In this document: positions 31,252 through 42,088 of the stretch, in pieces
Layout of the letters: each line of letters begins with the position of its first letter
Position numbering within the stretch: the stretch's first letter is position 1
Assembly (NCBI RefSeq): GCF_963082655.1
Contig: NC_081552.1
Coordinates: 67,253,465 to 67,317,464 of the forward strand
Source of the DNA: Stomoxys calcitrans
Taxonomy: Eukaryota; Arthropoda; Insecta; Diptera; Muscidae
Direction: 5' to 3'
Length of the DNA stretch: 64,000 nt
Made by a program: the position numbers and the translations under genes
The notes under the pieces: generated by a model
Seen by the model: the letters and a program-made list of their open reading frames with translations, nothing else
Database searches by the model: none
Told to the model about the DNA's origin: nothing

Positions 31252-31705
31252 TGTAATAGCATTTGACTAGATCGCGATTTCGTTTGGAACCACCCAAATT
31301 TGTCGGTAGGTTTTGTCAAATAGAAACAGAGTACCCGGACAATTATCCGTTTGTATGAATTATTTCTAGACCAAATAAATTTAGCACAAAACATGTGAAT
31401 GAATGGGAGGCACACCGAAAACAGTGTAAGCTGCAAATATGCTTACATTGAAAACTTATCTTATGGTTATAACGATTACTTAAAGCAGCAGTTGGGCAAG
31501 TGTGTTTGTTTGTAATAGTTGGATGTCTTCACTTGGTAGAAACATATGAAATGGAGTAATTTTCTTTCTTGCTGGGTTACAAATAAAAATACTTTTAGAG
31601 TATAGTTTCAACCTAGAAGTCATACGTTTTTGACAAATCCTACCGACGAGTTTGGGTGGTTCCAAACGAAATCGCGATCTAGGAAACCAGTCAAATGCTA
31701 TTACA
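31252..31705. mobile_element. MITE-like element with about 70-bp inverted repeats
   Basis: Left arm from 31252 (TGTAATAGCATTTGACTAGA, then TCGCGATTTCGTTTGGAACC and CACCCAAATTTGTCGGTAGG) is inverted at the right arm ending 31705 (CCTACCGACGAGTTTGGGTG, GGTTCCAAACGAAATCGCGA, GTCAAATGCTATTACA). The 310-bp centre has no recognised coding. It sits in the few bases between two DINE 3' ends. Superfamily unknown; no clear target duplication. Confidence 0.8.
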
Positions 31706-31726
31706 CATTTTTCTGCCTAACTTTAA

Positions 31727-32956
31727 ACAAGTAAAAAGGCGTTAAGTTCGGCCGGGCCGAACTTTGGATACCCACCACCTCGGGTATATATATAAACCAC
31801 CTTCCGTCAAATCCAGGGAAAAATGCATACCTTATGACCCCTAGCAGCTATATAGAAATATGTTCCGATTTGGACCAAATACTAATAAGTACAAGTCATT
31901 GTTCAACTGTCTAAAACAAGATTTTGCTTTTTTTAGTAGCCATATCTAAAAATAAACCGCTCTGAACCATAAACTACACGGACGTCGAAAAGCCTAGCAT
32001 ACGTCACAGCGTCAAATTTCAGTGAAATCGGATTATAAATGCGCCTTTTATTGGGCCAAGTCTTTTCATCGAGATGTCGGTCTGGACCGATTTCGATCAA
32101 GTTGCAGATACATGTCGATGACCTAACACAACTCACTGTCCCAAATTTCGGCGAAATCGGACAATAAATGCGCCTTTTATGGCCCCAAAACCTTAAATCA
32201 AGAGATCGGTCTATATTGCAGCTATATCCAAATCTGGACCGATCTGAGCCAAATTGAAAAATAATATCGAACGTTTTATCACAACCCACTGTCCCAAATT
32301 TCAGCGACATCGGATGATAAATGCGCCTTTTATGGGCTCAAAACCTTAAATCGAGAGATCGGTCTATATGGCAGCTATATCCAAATCTGAACCGATCTGA
32401 GCCAAATTGACAAAGGATGTCGAAGAGCCTAAGACAACTCACTGTCAGAAATTTCAGCAAAATCGGATAATAAACGTGGCTTTTATGGGTCTAAAACCCT
32501 AAATCGTAGGATCGGTGTATATGGCAGCTATATCCAAAACTGGACCGATCTGGGCCAAATTGGCGAAGGATGTCGAAGGGACTAAGACAATTCACTGTCC
32601 GAAATTTCAGCAAAATCGGATAATAAATATGGCTTTTATGGGCCTAAGACCCTAAATCGGCGGATCGGTCTATATGGGGGCTATATCTAGATATAGTCCG
32701 ATTTGGCCCATCTTCGAACTTAAACTGCTTATGGACAAAAAAAAGAATATGTGCAAAGTTTCAGCTCAATATCTCAATTTTTAAAGACTGTAGCGTGATT
32801 TCAACAGACAGACGGACGGACATGTCTAGATCGTCTTAGATTTTTACGCTGATCAAGAATATATATACTTTATAGGGTCGGAAATGGATATTTCGATGTG
32901 TTGCAAACGGAATGACAAAATGAATATACCCCCATCCATCGGTGGTGGGTATAAAA
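31727..32956 (-). mobile_element. DINE-like element, family B
   Basis: Complete minus-oriented copy: 3' end AACAAGTAAAAAGGCGTTAA, hairpin GTTCGGCCGGGCCGAAC, CCCACCACCTCGGGTATATA, monomers with AGATCGGTCTATATGGCAGC, 5' core ATCAAGAATATATATACTTT and end CATCGGTGGTGGGTATAAAA. Nearly identical in its 3' half to the plus-oriented copy at 37656-39184, which has about two more monomers. The 125-residue open frame it carries is a monomer artefact. Confidence 0.9.
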
Positions 32957-32984
32957 ATGGGATTTTTTTGTATTCTTTTTATAA

Positions 32985-33075
32985 TAGAAACAGATTACCC
33001 TATGGTCTGCAGCCAGACAATGTCCGATTGTCCGTAAAGATGTTCGTCCTCGCATTAAAACGATACCACCCAGGG
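32985..33075 (-). pseudogene. Very short LOA/I-group RNase H region fragment
   Basis: The tract CCGTAAAGATGTTCGTCCTC and its surroundings match the sequence at about 140-175 and 8135-8165, the region just after the RNase H core in the LOA-type element. Too short to say more. Confidence 0.5.
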
Positions 33076-33618
33076 ACGTAGGCAAAATTCCTATTTTTCG
33101 AATGTTACGGCCTATACGTACTTATTTTGTTTTGCAGTTCTAAATACCTTGCTACGTTCCTGATACCACCTCACTCAGACAGGTGGAAACTGACCTCATT
33201 TTCTGAGTCACACTGAAAGGAAGCCCATCGTAACCGGAATGAAATCTTAAATTATTGCTATGAAATTTGTCATCGTCTTGGAACCAACGTAGAGATTCAT
33301 AAGTTATATTCAATATAAGTTTCAATAATATGCTTCATTCAATCAATAGAAAATAATTTATATTCTTTTAATAATTATTTCTAATAATAATGAATTTTCT
33401 TTGTTCCGCTCGAGCTGCTTGATTTCGTTTCTCGGGGTTTATACTTATACCCTAGAAACAATTTTGACGCCGCCGTTATTTAAACTCATTATCTCATGTT
33501 TGCTAGTCTTGCACGCAACCTCTAGCCTACCAACATCATCTTCCTTATGACGAAATAACTCAATAAGTATGACTGCACAGAAATAAGTGTTTCAATTAAT
33601 TAAATTTAAACAAAAGGA
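33076..33618. other. No recognised gene or repeat
   Basis: About 540 bp of AT-rich sequence, not visibly repeated in the window. No open frame of note. Confidence 0.4.
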
Positions 33619-34456
33619 AAACAAGTAAGAGCGTGCTAAGTTCGGCCGGGCCGAATCTTATATACCCTCCACCATGGATCGCATTTGTCGAGTTCTTTTC
33701 CCGGCATCTTTTCTTAGCAAAAAAGAATATAAGAAAAGATTTGCTCTGCTATTAGAGCGATATCAAGATATGGTCCGGTTTGGACCACAATTAAATAATA
33801 TGTTGGAGACCTGTGTAAAATGTCAGCCTATTCGAATAAGAATTGTGCCCTTTGGGGGCTCAAGAAGTAAAATATTGGGTTGCCCAAAAAGTAATTGCGG
33901 ATTTTTCATATAGTCGGCGTTGACAAATTTTTTCACAGCTTGTGACTCTGTAATTGCATTCTTTCTTCTGTCAGTTATCAGCTGTTACTTTTAGCTAGCT
34001 TTAGAAAAAAATGTAAAAAAAGTATATTTGATTAAAGTTCATTCTAAGCTTTATTAAAAATGCATTTACTTTCTTTTAAAAAATCCGCAATTACTTTTTG
34101 GGCAACCCAATAGAGAAATCGATTTATATGGGAGCTGTATCGGGCTATAGACCGACAAACAGACGGACGGACGGACAGACGGACGAACATGGCTAGATCG
34201 ACATAAAATGTCGCGACGATCAAGAATATATATACTTTAGGGGGTCTCAGGCGAATATTTCGAGTAATTACAAACAGAATGACGAAATTAGTATACCCCT
34301 CATCCTATGGTGCTGACATTTTACAAAGGTCTCCAACATATAATATATTGTTTTGCCTAAGAAGATATGCCGAAAAGAGAACTCGACAAATGCGATCCAT
34401 GGTGGAGGGTATAAATGATTCGGCCCGGCCGAACTTAGCACGCTTTTACTTGTTTT
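33619..34456. mobile_element. Second inverted DINE composite (family A), carrying a mariner MITE
   Basis: 33619-34315 is minus-oriented: ACAAGTAAGAGCGTGCTAAG, hairpin, GTTGGAGACCTGTGTAAAAT, one short monomer region with a mariner MITE at 33875-34110, then directly the core (ACAGACGGACGGACGGAC, GATCAAGAATATATATACTT) and the 5' end (GTATACCCCTCATCCTATGG). At 34316 it joins the last part of a plus-oriented copy ending CTTAGCACGCTTTTACTTGT. As at 29757-31247, hairpin 3' ends face outward on both sides. Confidence 0.82.
33875..34110. mobile_element. Mariner-type MITE with TA duplication
   Basis: A 236-bp element flanked by TA at 33873-33874 and 34111-34112. Its inverted termini, over 30 bp long, begin TTGGGTTGCCCAAAAAGTAA and continue with TTGCGGATTTTT, resembling mariner-family ends of the cecropia/mellifera type (family recalled from knowledge). 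The homologous DINE at 54854-56190 has the uninterrupted sequence GTAAAATAGAGAGATCG at about 55109, which is the empty site. No coding. Confidence 0.93.
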
Positions 34457-34524
34457 GGCGTGATAGGTAAAAACTCCTTCGTTCCACTCAACGATTTCTT
34501 TTATATCACTATTTTATAAAATAT

Positions 34525-34735
34525 GGGTAGAGATGGGTTTCTACCGGGTAAATACCTAACGCTTGGGTATTGGGTAAATACCTTTTTCTGGTATTTATAA
34601 TTTTGCAGATATCTTGGGTATAAAAACTTTTTCCAAACAACTCTTCGTATATTCTTTGTATATAAAGCTTCTTTGTAAATAAACCTGACCTTCTGCTCCC
34701 ATAAAATCGGATTTTAGTTATATATATATATAAAG
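34525..34735 (+). repeat. GGGTAAATACC repeat element, left part
   Basis: Begins GGGTAGAGATGGGTTTCTAC, then CCGGGTAAATACCTAACGCT, TTGGGTATTGGGTAAATACC, ATCTTGGGTATAAAA, and AAAATCGGATTTTAGTTATA at the right, matching 24310-24480 in order. It ends in a short TA run abutting the RT fragment at 34736. Confidence 0.6.
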
Positions 34736-35455
34736 AATAGGACATCCAGCGATCGGCTCAAATACAAACAGCATGCCTAAGTCAAGGGAAGGTCGGCGGA
34801 GGTTGTGCATAATATAGAAGAATCCTTTGATACCAAAACGTACACTCGGCGGTATGCATTGTAATCGAGGGGGCTTTAAATAATGTGCGGACCGACACAC
34901 TGATCCAATCCTTAGACATGACATAAATATAAAGGAGAAAGTGTCACAAGGCATGAAAAAGGGGGGCGTTTTATCGCCACTCCTATGGTTCACCACCATA
35001 AATGTCCTATTACAGATCCTGACTGAAGAGGGATTTGAAAACGTCTGCTACGCAGACGATGTTATAATACTTCTTAGGAATAAGGATCCGAACAAGCTAT
35101 GCAAAAGGGCCGAAAGGGTCTTGCATATGGCATATGACTAGGTCTCAAGGTCTTAATGTTAACCCAGAGAAGACTATTATATGCCTGTTCACGAGCACCA
35201 CCACTGCTGCCAGCGGCACAGACTTGAATTGACGGAACCCTAGTATTGCCGTTTGGAAGATCATGTTACACGGGTGGATCACAGCTAGAGGACATAGTGG
35301 GCCTGGGGGTCTACAATGAGAACCCAGGGACTGAGACTTTTTTTAGACTGCCTGACCTTAAATGGACCTGCAGGCGGAGATCCGGGCGATCACGGAATGG
35401 GTGAGGTGGTGTTGTGCTAACGCGAGGACGTCGAGTGTGAACATATTTGCAAATT
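34736..35455 (+). pseudogene. LOA/I-group RT and RNase H fragments with intact YADD box
   Basis: Plus-strand remnant. After scrambled palm sequence (34736-34920) comes VSQGMKKGGVLSPLLWF (the GxPQGxxLSPLL-type turn), TINVLLQILTEEGFENVCYA and the catalytic box CYADDVIILLRNKDPN at about 35046-35093, then KRAERVLHMAYD. A frameshift and deletion then lead into an RNase H-like remnant (35260-35450). This is the only copy of this family in the window whose YADD motif is unchanged, but the rest is broken. A SINE tail abuts it at 35457. Confidence 0.78.
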
Positions 35456-35456
35456 G

Positions 35457-35572
35457 CAAATTTTGCCCATGAACATTCCACTAAGGAACAGGGGCAAACT
35501 TCTCTTTGGAGAGAAGTTTTACATGGCGTTGTACCTCACAAATGTTGCCAGCATTAGGAGGAGAAACCCACC
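35457..35572 (-). mobile_element. tRNA-derived SINE fragment (head and middle deleted)
   Basis: Minus strand. Contains CAAATTTTGCCCATGAACAT, TCCACTAAGGAACAGGGGCA, then directly CTCTTTGGAGAGAAGTTTTA and TTGCCAGCATTAGGAGG, so both the tRNA-like head and about 120 bp of body are missing compared with 3162-3468. Confidence 0.85.
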
Positions 35573-35589
35573 GTTGTTGAGCAATCAGA

Positions 35590-36100
35590 AGCTCTTCATT
35601 TTCTGGGCATGAAAATACAAAGTGATGTCCGTTGGACTAAACATGTACAATATTTGAAGTGTCGAAAGAAGCAATCAAGTGTTTAGGCTTCCTTAAACGG
35701 TGTAAGAATTACTTCACTCCGTCTGATCTTCTTAACATCTACACAACTTTCATAAAGCCGAAAATGGAGTACAACTCACATGTTTGGGCTGGAGCTTTAA
35801 AATCATCCCTGGAGCTACTGGACCGTGTACAGGGAAGAGCGATGACGTTGATTGCGGACAGTGGAATAACCAACTCTATTGCCTCGCAATATGGGTTATT
35901 TGGCGCTGTTCTATCGGTACTTTCATGGTGTGTGTTCGTCTGATATTAGTCTTCTTATTCCTGATGTAAGGATGTATGTCAGGGACACTAGATATTCCAG
36001 GAACTCACACCCGTTTGTAATATTTACATGCTGTCCAAGCGATACCTTCTGGGCTTTTATCGCCTACCTATCTACCGCTTAGAAGACTTAGGTGCATCTA
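35590..36100 (+). pseudogene. C-terminal RT fragment of a jockey-like non-LTR element
   Basis: Plus-strand fragments in shifting frames: LHFLGMKIQSDVRWTKHVQ, then IKCLGFLKRCKNYFTPSDLL, NIYTTFIKPKMEYNSHVWAG and LELLDRVQGRAMTLIADSG, then NMGYLALFYRYFHGVCSSDI, DVRMYVRDTRYSRNSHPFV and DTFWAFIAYLS. The order (LGxxxxxxxxWxxH, YxxxIRPxxEYxSHVW, RVQxRA, LxLFYRYxHGxCSSE) is the C-terminal third of jockey/CR1-like RTs. At least two frameshifts; no catalytic region present. Confidence 0.78.
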
Positions 36101-36299
36101 CATGGTCCTTAGTGGATCACAGTTGAAAATAATAAATTGTGTTTTTATGAGGGAACGAAGGCACATGAGTTGCTTACATTACATGCTTCTGATCGTTATC
36201 GCGGGCATAGGAATTTATGAGAGGTTGTGTGTTGTTGCCCTTCTATGTTGTAGAGCGAGAGGGTCAGCGCTACAAGGGATAACCTCTAGATCAAACGGT

Positions 36300-36640
36300 T
36301 TATTAAACCGGTCTTAACAACATTTATGCTAACACGGTAGTAGATGCGGTGAATAGCTACCGGATGAGTGTGGTCCTTGGTGGACGACCACCTCCCATTT
36401 CACCTGAACAAATTGACCTCCTCCGGCAAACCAGAGTAGTTCTGGCTCAATTAAAATCCGGCAAATGCAGCCGTCTCAACTCCTAAGAGCAAGAATTGAT
36501 GCCAATGTGCAGGACGTGTGTTCCGATTGTAACCTGGGACTACAAGTCACCTGTTTAACTGACCAGCCAGACCCACTCGACTTAGACGCAGATCCCTCGG
36601 GACGCATCCCACCTTTGTTTTCAAAGGATCTATTGGAACT
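36300..36640 (+). pseudogene. C-terminal tail of a non-LTR ORF2
   Basis: Plus-strand remnant: ISPEQIDLLRQTRVVLAQLK, SGKCSRLNS, then in another frame LLRARIDANVQDVCSDCNLG followed by LTDQPDPLDLDADPS. This is a recognisable ORF2 tail: an arginine-rich stretch followed by a cysteine motif (VCPDC..GPHDTxHLFNC), here with the second half altered. It is probably from an element like that at 35590-36100, separated by about 200 unassigned bases. Confidence 0.68.
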
Positions 36641-37330
36641 CAATGTTTCAATTTTCAGCAAGTTTCGGTTAATAAATGCGTTTTTATGAGCTTAAGACCC
36701 AAACTCAGCAGATCCGTCTTTCTATATTTAACTTAAGTCTTACATGCATCATACGCAGTCGGTATATCGAGAGGCCTAGTAAAAAAAATTCGCCTATTAT
36801 GGCTTTAAGACCCTATGCCTGGAATCGGTCTATATGACAACTATACTTAAATATAGTCCGATCAGGAACATATTTGACATGGATGTCAAGGGCTCTAACA
36901 GAACTGTTCCGAATTTCAATAGGGCTTTGACTGACAAATATAAATATAGTTTGATCTGGACCATATTCGGTTTGGATTTCGGGAGGCCAAATGCAACTCA
37001 CTGTTCCAAATTTTAGCGAAATCTGGTTATAATTGCGCTTACTGTGGCCTTAAGACCCTATATCGAGGGATCTATATTGCAGCTACATCAAAAATAGTCC
37101 CATCGGAAGAAAATTTGGCAAGGCTTTCGAGGGGCTTAGAAGAACATCGGTGTATATGGCAAATATGCTCCCATTTGGCCCTACCAAAAACTTAACCTAA
37201 GCTTGGAAGAAATACGAATCTGTGCCAAATTTCAGCTCAATATCTAAATTTTTGAAGGCTGTCAACCAATAGGCGAACACACAGACGGACAGACACACGG
37301 ATATCGTTAAATCGCTTTCGAATTTTACGA
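36641..37330 (-). mobile_element. Degenerate DINE-like element, family B type
   Basis: Minus orientation: monomers with TTCAGCAAGTTTCGGTTAAT, GGAATCGGTCTATATGACAA and TCACTGTTCCAAATTTTAGC, then the leader TTTCAGCTCAATATCTAAAT and the core ACAGACGGACAGACACACGG at about 37281-37300. No hairpin end on the left. Confidence 0.65.
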
Positions 37331-37655
37331 CAAGTCCGGCACGGGATAGCTGTAAGCACCACACAGGCTGGGACTTTATGGTGTTCATAGCTGTCACGAA
37401 AAGCTTAGTTGCGAGCTACCGGGTGCGTCCATAGGCTCGGGTCCGATAACGTTTCAGGGCATCAATCTCTAATGACAAAACTTCAGCAAAATTATTTTTT
37501 ACAAGACAAAATTTCTTTTAAGACAACATTTTAATCAAAATTTTTATAAAAACAATTTCAATAAATTGTTTCTAAAGACTAAATTTGAATGAATTTTACT
37601 AAAGATTAAATTTCAGCGAAAAACTCTCTAAAGACAACCTTACCTCGATATTATT
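37331..37655. other. Low-complexity AT-rich sequence
   Basis: Includes a degenerate tandem-like AT-rich tract (ACAAAATTTCTTTTAAGACA and similar) at 37470-37650 that resembles the sequence right of the next element at 39190-39290, suggesting that the family B copy inserted into an existing AT-rich repeat. Confidence 0.45.
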
Positions 37656-39184
37656 TTTATACCCACCACCGATGGATGGGGGTATATTCATTTTGTCATT
37701 CCGTTTGCAACACATCGAAATATCCATTTCCGACCCTATAAAGTATATATATTCTTGATCAGCGTAAAATATAAGACCATCTAGACATGTATGTCCGTCT
37801 GTCTGTTGAAATCACGCTATAGTCTTCAAAAATTGAGATATTGAGCTGAAACTTTGCACATATTCTTTTTTTGTCCATAAGCAGGTTAAGATGGGCCAAA
37901 TCGGACTATATCTAGATATAGCCCCCATATAGACCGATCCGCCGATTTAGGGTCTTAGGCCCATAAAAGCCACATTTATTATCCGATTTTGCTGAAATTT
38001 CGGACAGTGAGTTGTCTTAGGCCCTTCGACATCCTTCGCCAATTTGGCCCAGATCGGTCCAGTTTTGGATATAGCTGCCATATAGACCGATCCTACGATT
38101 TAGGGTTTTAGACCCATAAAAGCCACATTTATTATCCGATTTTGCTAAAATTTCTGACAGTGAGTTGTCTTAGGCCCTTCGACATCCTTCGCCAATTTGG
38201 CTCAGATCGATCCAGTTTTGGATATAGCTGCCATATAGATCGATCCTCCGATTTAGGGTCTTAGACCCATAAAAGCCACATTTATTATCCGATTTTGCTG
38301 AAATTTGGGACAGTGAGTTGTCTTAGGCTCTTCGACATCCTTTGCCAATTTGGCCCAGATCGGTCCAGTTTTGGATATAGCTGCCATATAGACCGATCCT
38401 CCGATTTAGGGTTTTAGAGCTATAAAAGCCACATTTATTATCCGATTTTGCTGAAATTTGGGACAGTGAGTTGTCTTAGGCCCTTCGACATCCTTTGTCA
38501 ATTTGACTCACATCGGTTCAGATTTGGATACAGCTGCCACATAGACCGATCTTTCGATTTAAGGTTTTGAGCCCATAAAAGGCGCATTTATTGTCCGATG
38601 TCGCTGAAATTTGGGACAGTGAGTTGTGATAAAACTTTCGATATTATTTCTCAATTTGGCTCAGATCGGTCCAGATTTGGATATAGCTGCAATATAGACC
38701 GATCTCTTGATTTAAGGTTTTGGGGCCATAAAAGGCGCATTTATTGTCCGATTTCGCCGAAATTTGGGACAGTGAGTTGTGTTAGGTCATCGACATGTAT
38801 CTGCAACTTGATCGAAATCGGTCCAGACCGACATCTCGATGAAAAGACTTGGCCCAATAAAAGGCGCATTTATAATCCGATTTCACTGAAATTTGACGCT
38901 GTGACGTATGCTAGGCTTTTCGACGTCCGTGTAGTTTATGGTTCAGAGCGGTTTATTTTTAGATATGGCTACTAAAAAAAGCAAAATCTTGTTTTAGACA
39001 GTTGAACAATGACTTCTACTTATTAGTATTTGGTCCAAATCGGAACATATTTCTATATAGCTGCTAGGGGTCATAAGGTATGCATTTTTCCCTGGATTTG
39101 AAGAAAGGTGGTTTATATATATACCCGAGGTGGTGGGTATCCAAAGTTCGGCCCGGCCGAACTTAACGCCTTTTTACTTGTTTT
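37656..39184 (+). mobile_element. DINE-like element, family B, complete
   Basis: Starts ATACCCACCACCGATGGATG, core CCTATAAAGTATATATATTC, CTTGATCAGCG, monomers at 153-bp steps (GATATAGCTGCCATATAGAC at 38068, 38221, 38374, then related at 38527 and 38680), then GGTATGCATTTTTCCCTGGA, ACCCGAGGTGGTGGGTATCC, hairpin GTTCGGCCCGGCCGAAC and AACGCCTTTTTACTTGTT. Near-identical inverted counterpart at 31727-32956. Confidence 0.92.
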
Positions 39185-40125
39185 AAGATAAAATTTCAAA
39201 AAAATTTTGCATTCTGTCCCAAACAATATTTCCTAAAATTTTTTCTATACACAAATTTCAATAAATATTCTTAAAAACAACATTTTAATCCACTATCGTA
39301 CGCCTATTTCTAATTTTATTAAGATTCCATTACAGGATATTGTCCGGCTATAGTCCATTTTGATCAATGCTTTCTATTCAAAGAAAAGCACAGCAAAGAA
39401 ATTTTGAATTTTAAAAATTTTTTTTTCCTAAGAACCTACAACAAAAAAAAAATCTTAATATTTTATAACCATTTGGCGAAGAAAGCTCGATTTAATGGTT
39501 TGGGCGTAAAATCGCACTTGCTGTCAAAAGATGTAGGATTATTGTCATGAATATACTTTTTTAATATAAAAACCATGAAATGTCTGATTTTTGGGATACA
39601 AAAAATTGGCAACTTTCGACGGGAAAAATTGTTATAACTGGTTTCAGTCGCCCACTTTACGCCAATCAAAATTTCATTACGATACCTCCATAGTAACTCG
39701 AGCTAGATTTTTTTTAATAGATAAAGTTCTTGTGATTTTTTTAAACAAAAAGTTATTAAAATTTTTTTTTTAAGCCAAAATCTCTATGGAATTTTCTTGT
39801 CAAAAATATTTTTGTGAAAATTGTGCCGAAAGACAAACATTGAAAAATAATTTGTCTAAGACACAATTCTATACGAATTTTCTCTTAATTCTCATTTTAT
39901 TATTTTAATAGAAATTTTATCTGTAAAAAAAATATTATTTAAAAATTGTCTTTAAATAAAATATTTTGTACGTTAATCTAAAAACCTTTTCCAAAAATAA
40001 TAATTGATATATAATTATAAATTAATTAATGTACATCAGCAATGAAATGAAAAATTTTAAGGACTCGGAAACACAGCTTTGAAACCCCGAAATGATGAGC
40101 CAGATTAATTTACATTTTAAAATAA
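39185..40125. other. AT-rich sequence without recognised gene
   Basis: Strongly AT-rich with long A and T runs. Open frames are short and low-complexity. No repeat boundary recognised apart from the flanking DINEs. Confidence 0.4.
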
Positions 40126-41574
40126 TTATTTCCACCATAGGATGGGGGGTATACTAATTTCGTCATTCTGTTTGTAACTACTCGAAATATTCGTCTGAGA
40201 CCCCATAAAGTATATATATTCTTGATCGTCACGACATTTTATGTAGATCTAGCCATGTCCGTCCGTCTGTCCGTCCGTCCGTCCGTCTGTCTGTCGAAAG
40301 CACGCTAACTTCCGAAGGAGTAGAGCTAGCCGCTTGAAATTTTGTACAAATACTTTTTATTAGTTTAGGTCGGTTGGTATTGTAAATGGGCCATATCGGT
40401 CCATGTTTTGATATAGCTGCCATATAAACGGATCTTGGGTCTTGACTTCTTGAACCTCTAGAAGGCGCGAATCTTATCCGATTGGAATGAAATTTTGCAC
40501 GACGTATTTTGTTATAATATCCAACAATTCTGCCAAGTATCGTTCAAATCGGTTCATAACCTGATATAGCTGCCATATAAACCGATCTTGGGTCTTGACT
40601 TCTTGAGCCTCTAGAGTGCGCAATTCTTATCCGATTTGAATGAAATTTTGCACGTAGTATTTTGGTATAATATCCAACAATTGTGCCAAGTATGGTTAAA
40701 ATCGGTCCATAACCTGATATAACTGCCATAGAAGGCGCAAATCTTATCCGATTGGAATGAAATTTTGTACGACGTATTTTGTTATGATATCCAACAATTG
40801 TGCCAAGTATGGTTCAAATCGGTTCATAATCTGGTATAGCTGTCATATAAACCGATCTGGGGTCTTGATTTCTTGAGCCTCTAGAGGGCGCAATTATCGT
40901 CCAATTTAACAGAAATTTTGCACGTAGTGTTTTGGCATAACTTTCAACAAATGTGCTAAGTATGATTTCAATCGGTTCATAATCTGGTATAGCTGTCATA
41001 TAAACCGATCTTGGATTTTGACTTCTTGAACCTCTAGAGGGCGCAATTCTCATCCGAATTGGCTGAAATTTGCATGATGTTTTGTTATGACTTCCAATAA
41101 CTGTGCTAAGTATGGCGTAAATTGATATAGAACCTGATATAGCTGCCATATAAACCGATCTGGGATCTTGACTTCTTGAACCTCTAGAGGGCGCAATTCT
41201 CATCCGATTTGGCTGAAATATTGTACAAGGGCTTCTCTCAACATACGTGTCTAGTATTGTCTGAATCGATCAATATCTTGATACAGCTCTTATATAAACC
41301 TGTCTCCCGATTTTGCTTCTTGAGCCCCTACAAGCCGCAATTCTTATCCGAATGAACTGAAATATTACACAATGACTTCTACAATGTCAATCAGCATTCA
41401 TTTATGGTCCGAATCGGACTATAACTTGATATAGCTCCAATAGGATAACAGTTCTTATTCAATATTCTATGTTTGTCTAAAAAGAGATACCGCGCATAGA
41501 ACTCGACAAATGCGATCAATGGTGGAGGGTATATAAGATTCGGCCCGGCCGAACTTAGCACGCTCTTACTTGTT
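40126..41574 (+). mobile_element. DINE-like element, family A
   Basis: Starts near TTTCCACCATAGGATGGGGG, core, CCGTCCGTCCGTCTGTCTGTC, about six monomers (one internally shortened near 40727), 3' region GATACCGCGCATAGAACTCG, hairpin TTCGGCCCGGCCGAA and AGCACGCTCTTACTTGTT at 41574. The monomer frames read as repeated peptide artefacts such as SRGSRSQDPRSVYMAAISGY. Confidence 0.88.
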
Positions 41575-41852
41575 TTTTTCTTGGAATTCCATAATTTACA
41601 ATACAACATTTAAGGCAATTGATACGGAGCTCACAGTGATTAAGGGACGAAAAGTCTAGTAAAAATTTGTTAGTTCAGTTAGCGTTTGGACAGAGTGAAA
41701 TATTATATAAAACATTTTCAAATTTACTTTTTGAATTTTTAATTTTCTTCCAAGAAAATCTTTTTTCAATCAAAAGACTCTTCGATTAATGATTTCCTTA
41801 TGTGTTATATACAAATATCTTTAATGAAATTCGACGAGTCAAATTGCATGTT
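41575..41852. other. No recognised feature
   Basis: AT-rich spacer between a family A element and a small palindromic element. No gene seen. Confidence 0.4.
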
Positions 41853-42088
41853 GGTATTAAGTTCGTGTTTCACAGTGAAATGTCCATATATTTCACGATG
41901 ACTTTTTTGAGAAACTACAAAACTATCACTGATAACATAACACTTTTATTAAAATTTTATCATAAATAATGGGAAGGGCATTCCCATGAATGAATGAAAT
42001 CAGCAAGTCTTTTTGCTCCAAAATCTATTATCTACAAAAAGTAATCGTAAAAATATAAATTTTCACTGTGAAACACGAACTTAATACC
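41853..42088. mobile_element. Small palindromic element with perfect 28-bp inverted repeats
   Basis: The sequence starting GGTATTAAGTTCGTGTTTCA (then CAGTGAAA) at 41853 is repeated exactly inverted at 42061-42088. The 180-bp interior is AT-rich with TTTCACGATGAC. Size and structure fit a MITE; I cannot see a target duplication (flanks ATGTT and CACCT), so the superfamily is unknown. Confidence 0.7.

Noticed and set aside
31933..32310. A 125-residue open frame on the minus strand with a near-identical twin at 38598-38975 on the plus strand
   Set aside because: Both lie inside DINE monomers. The internal repeats (RRIYxPISxKFGTV) follow the 153-bp period, which is divisible by three; the frame is an artefact, not a conserved protein.
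40814..41203. Repeated peptide frame with SRGSRSQDPRSVYMAAISGY units, also at 17910, 47997, 52247 and 55237
   Set aside because: Translation of family A monomers. No start, signal or conservation beyond the DNA repeat itself.
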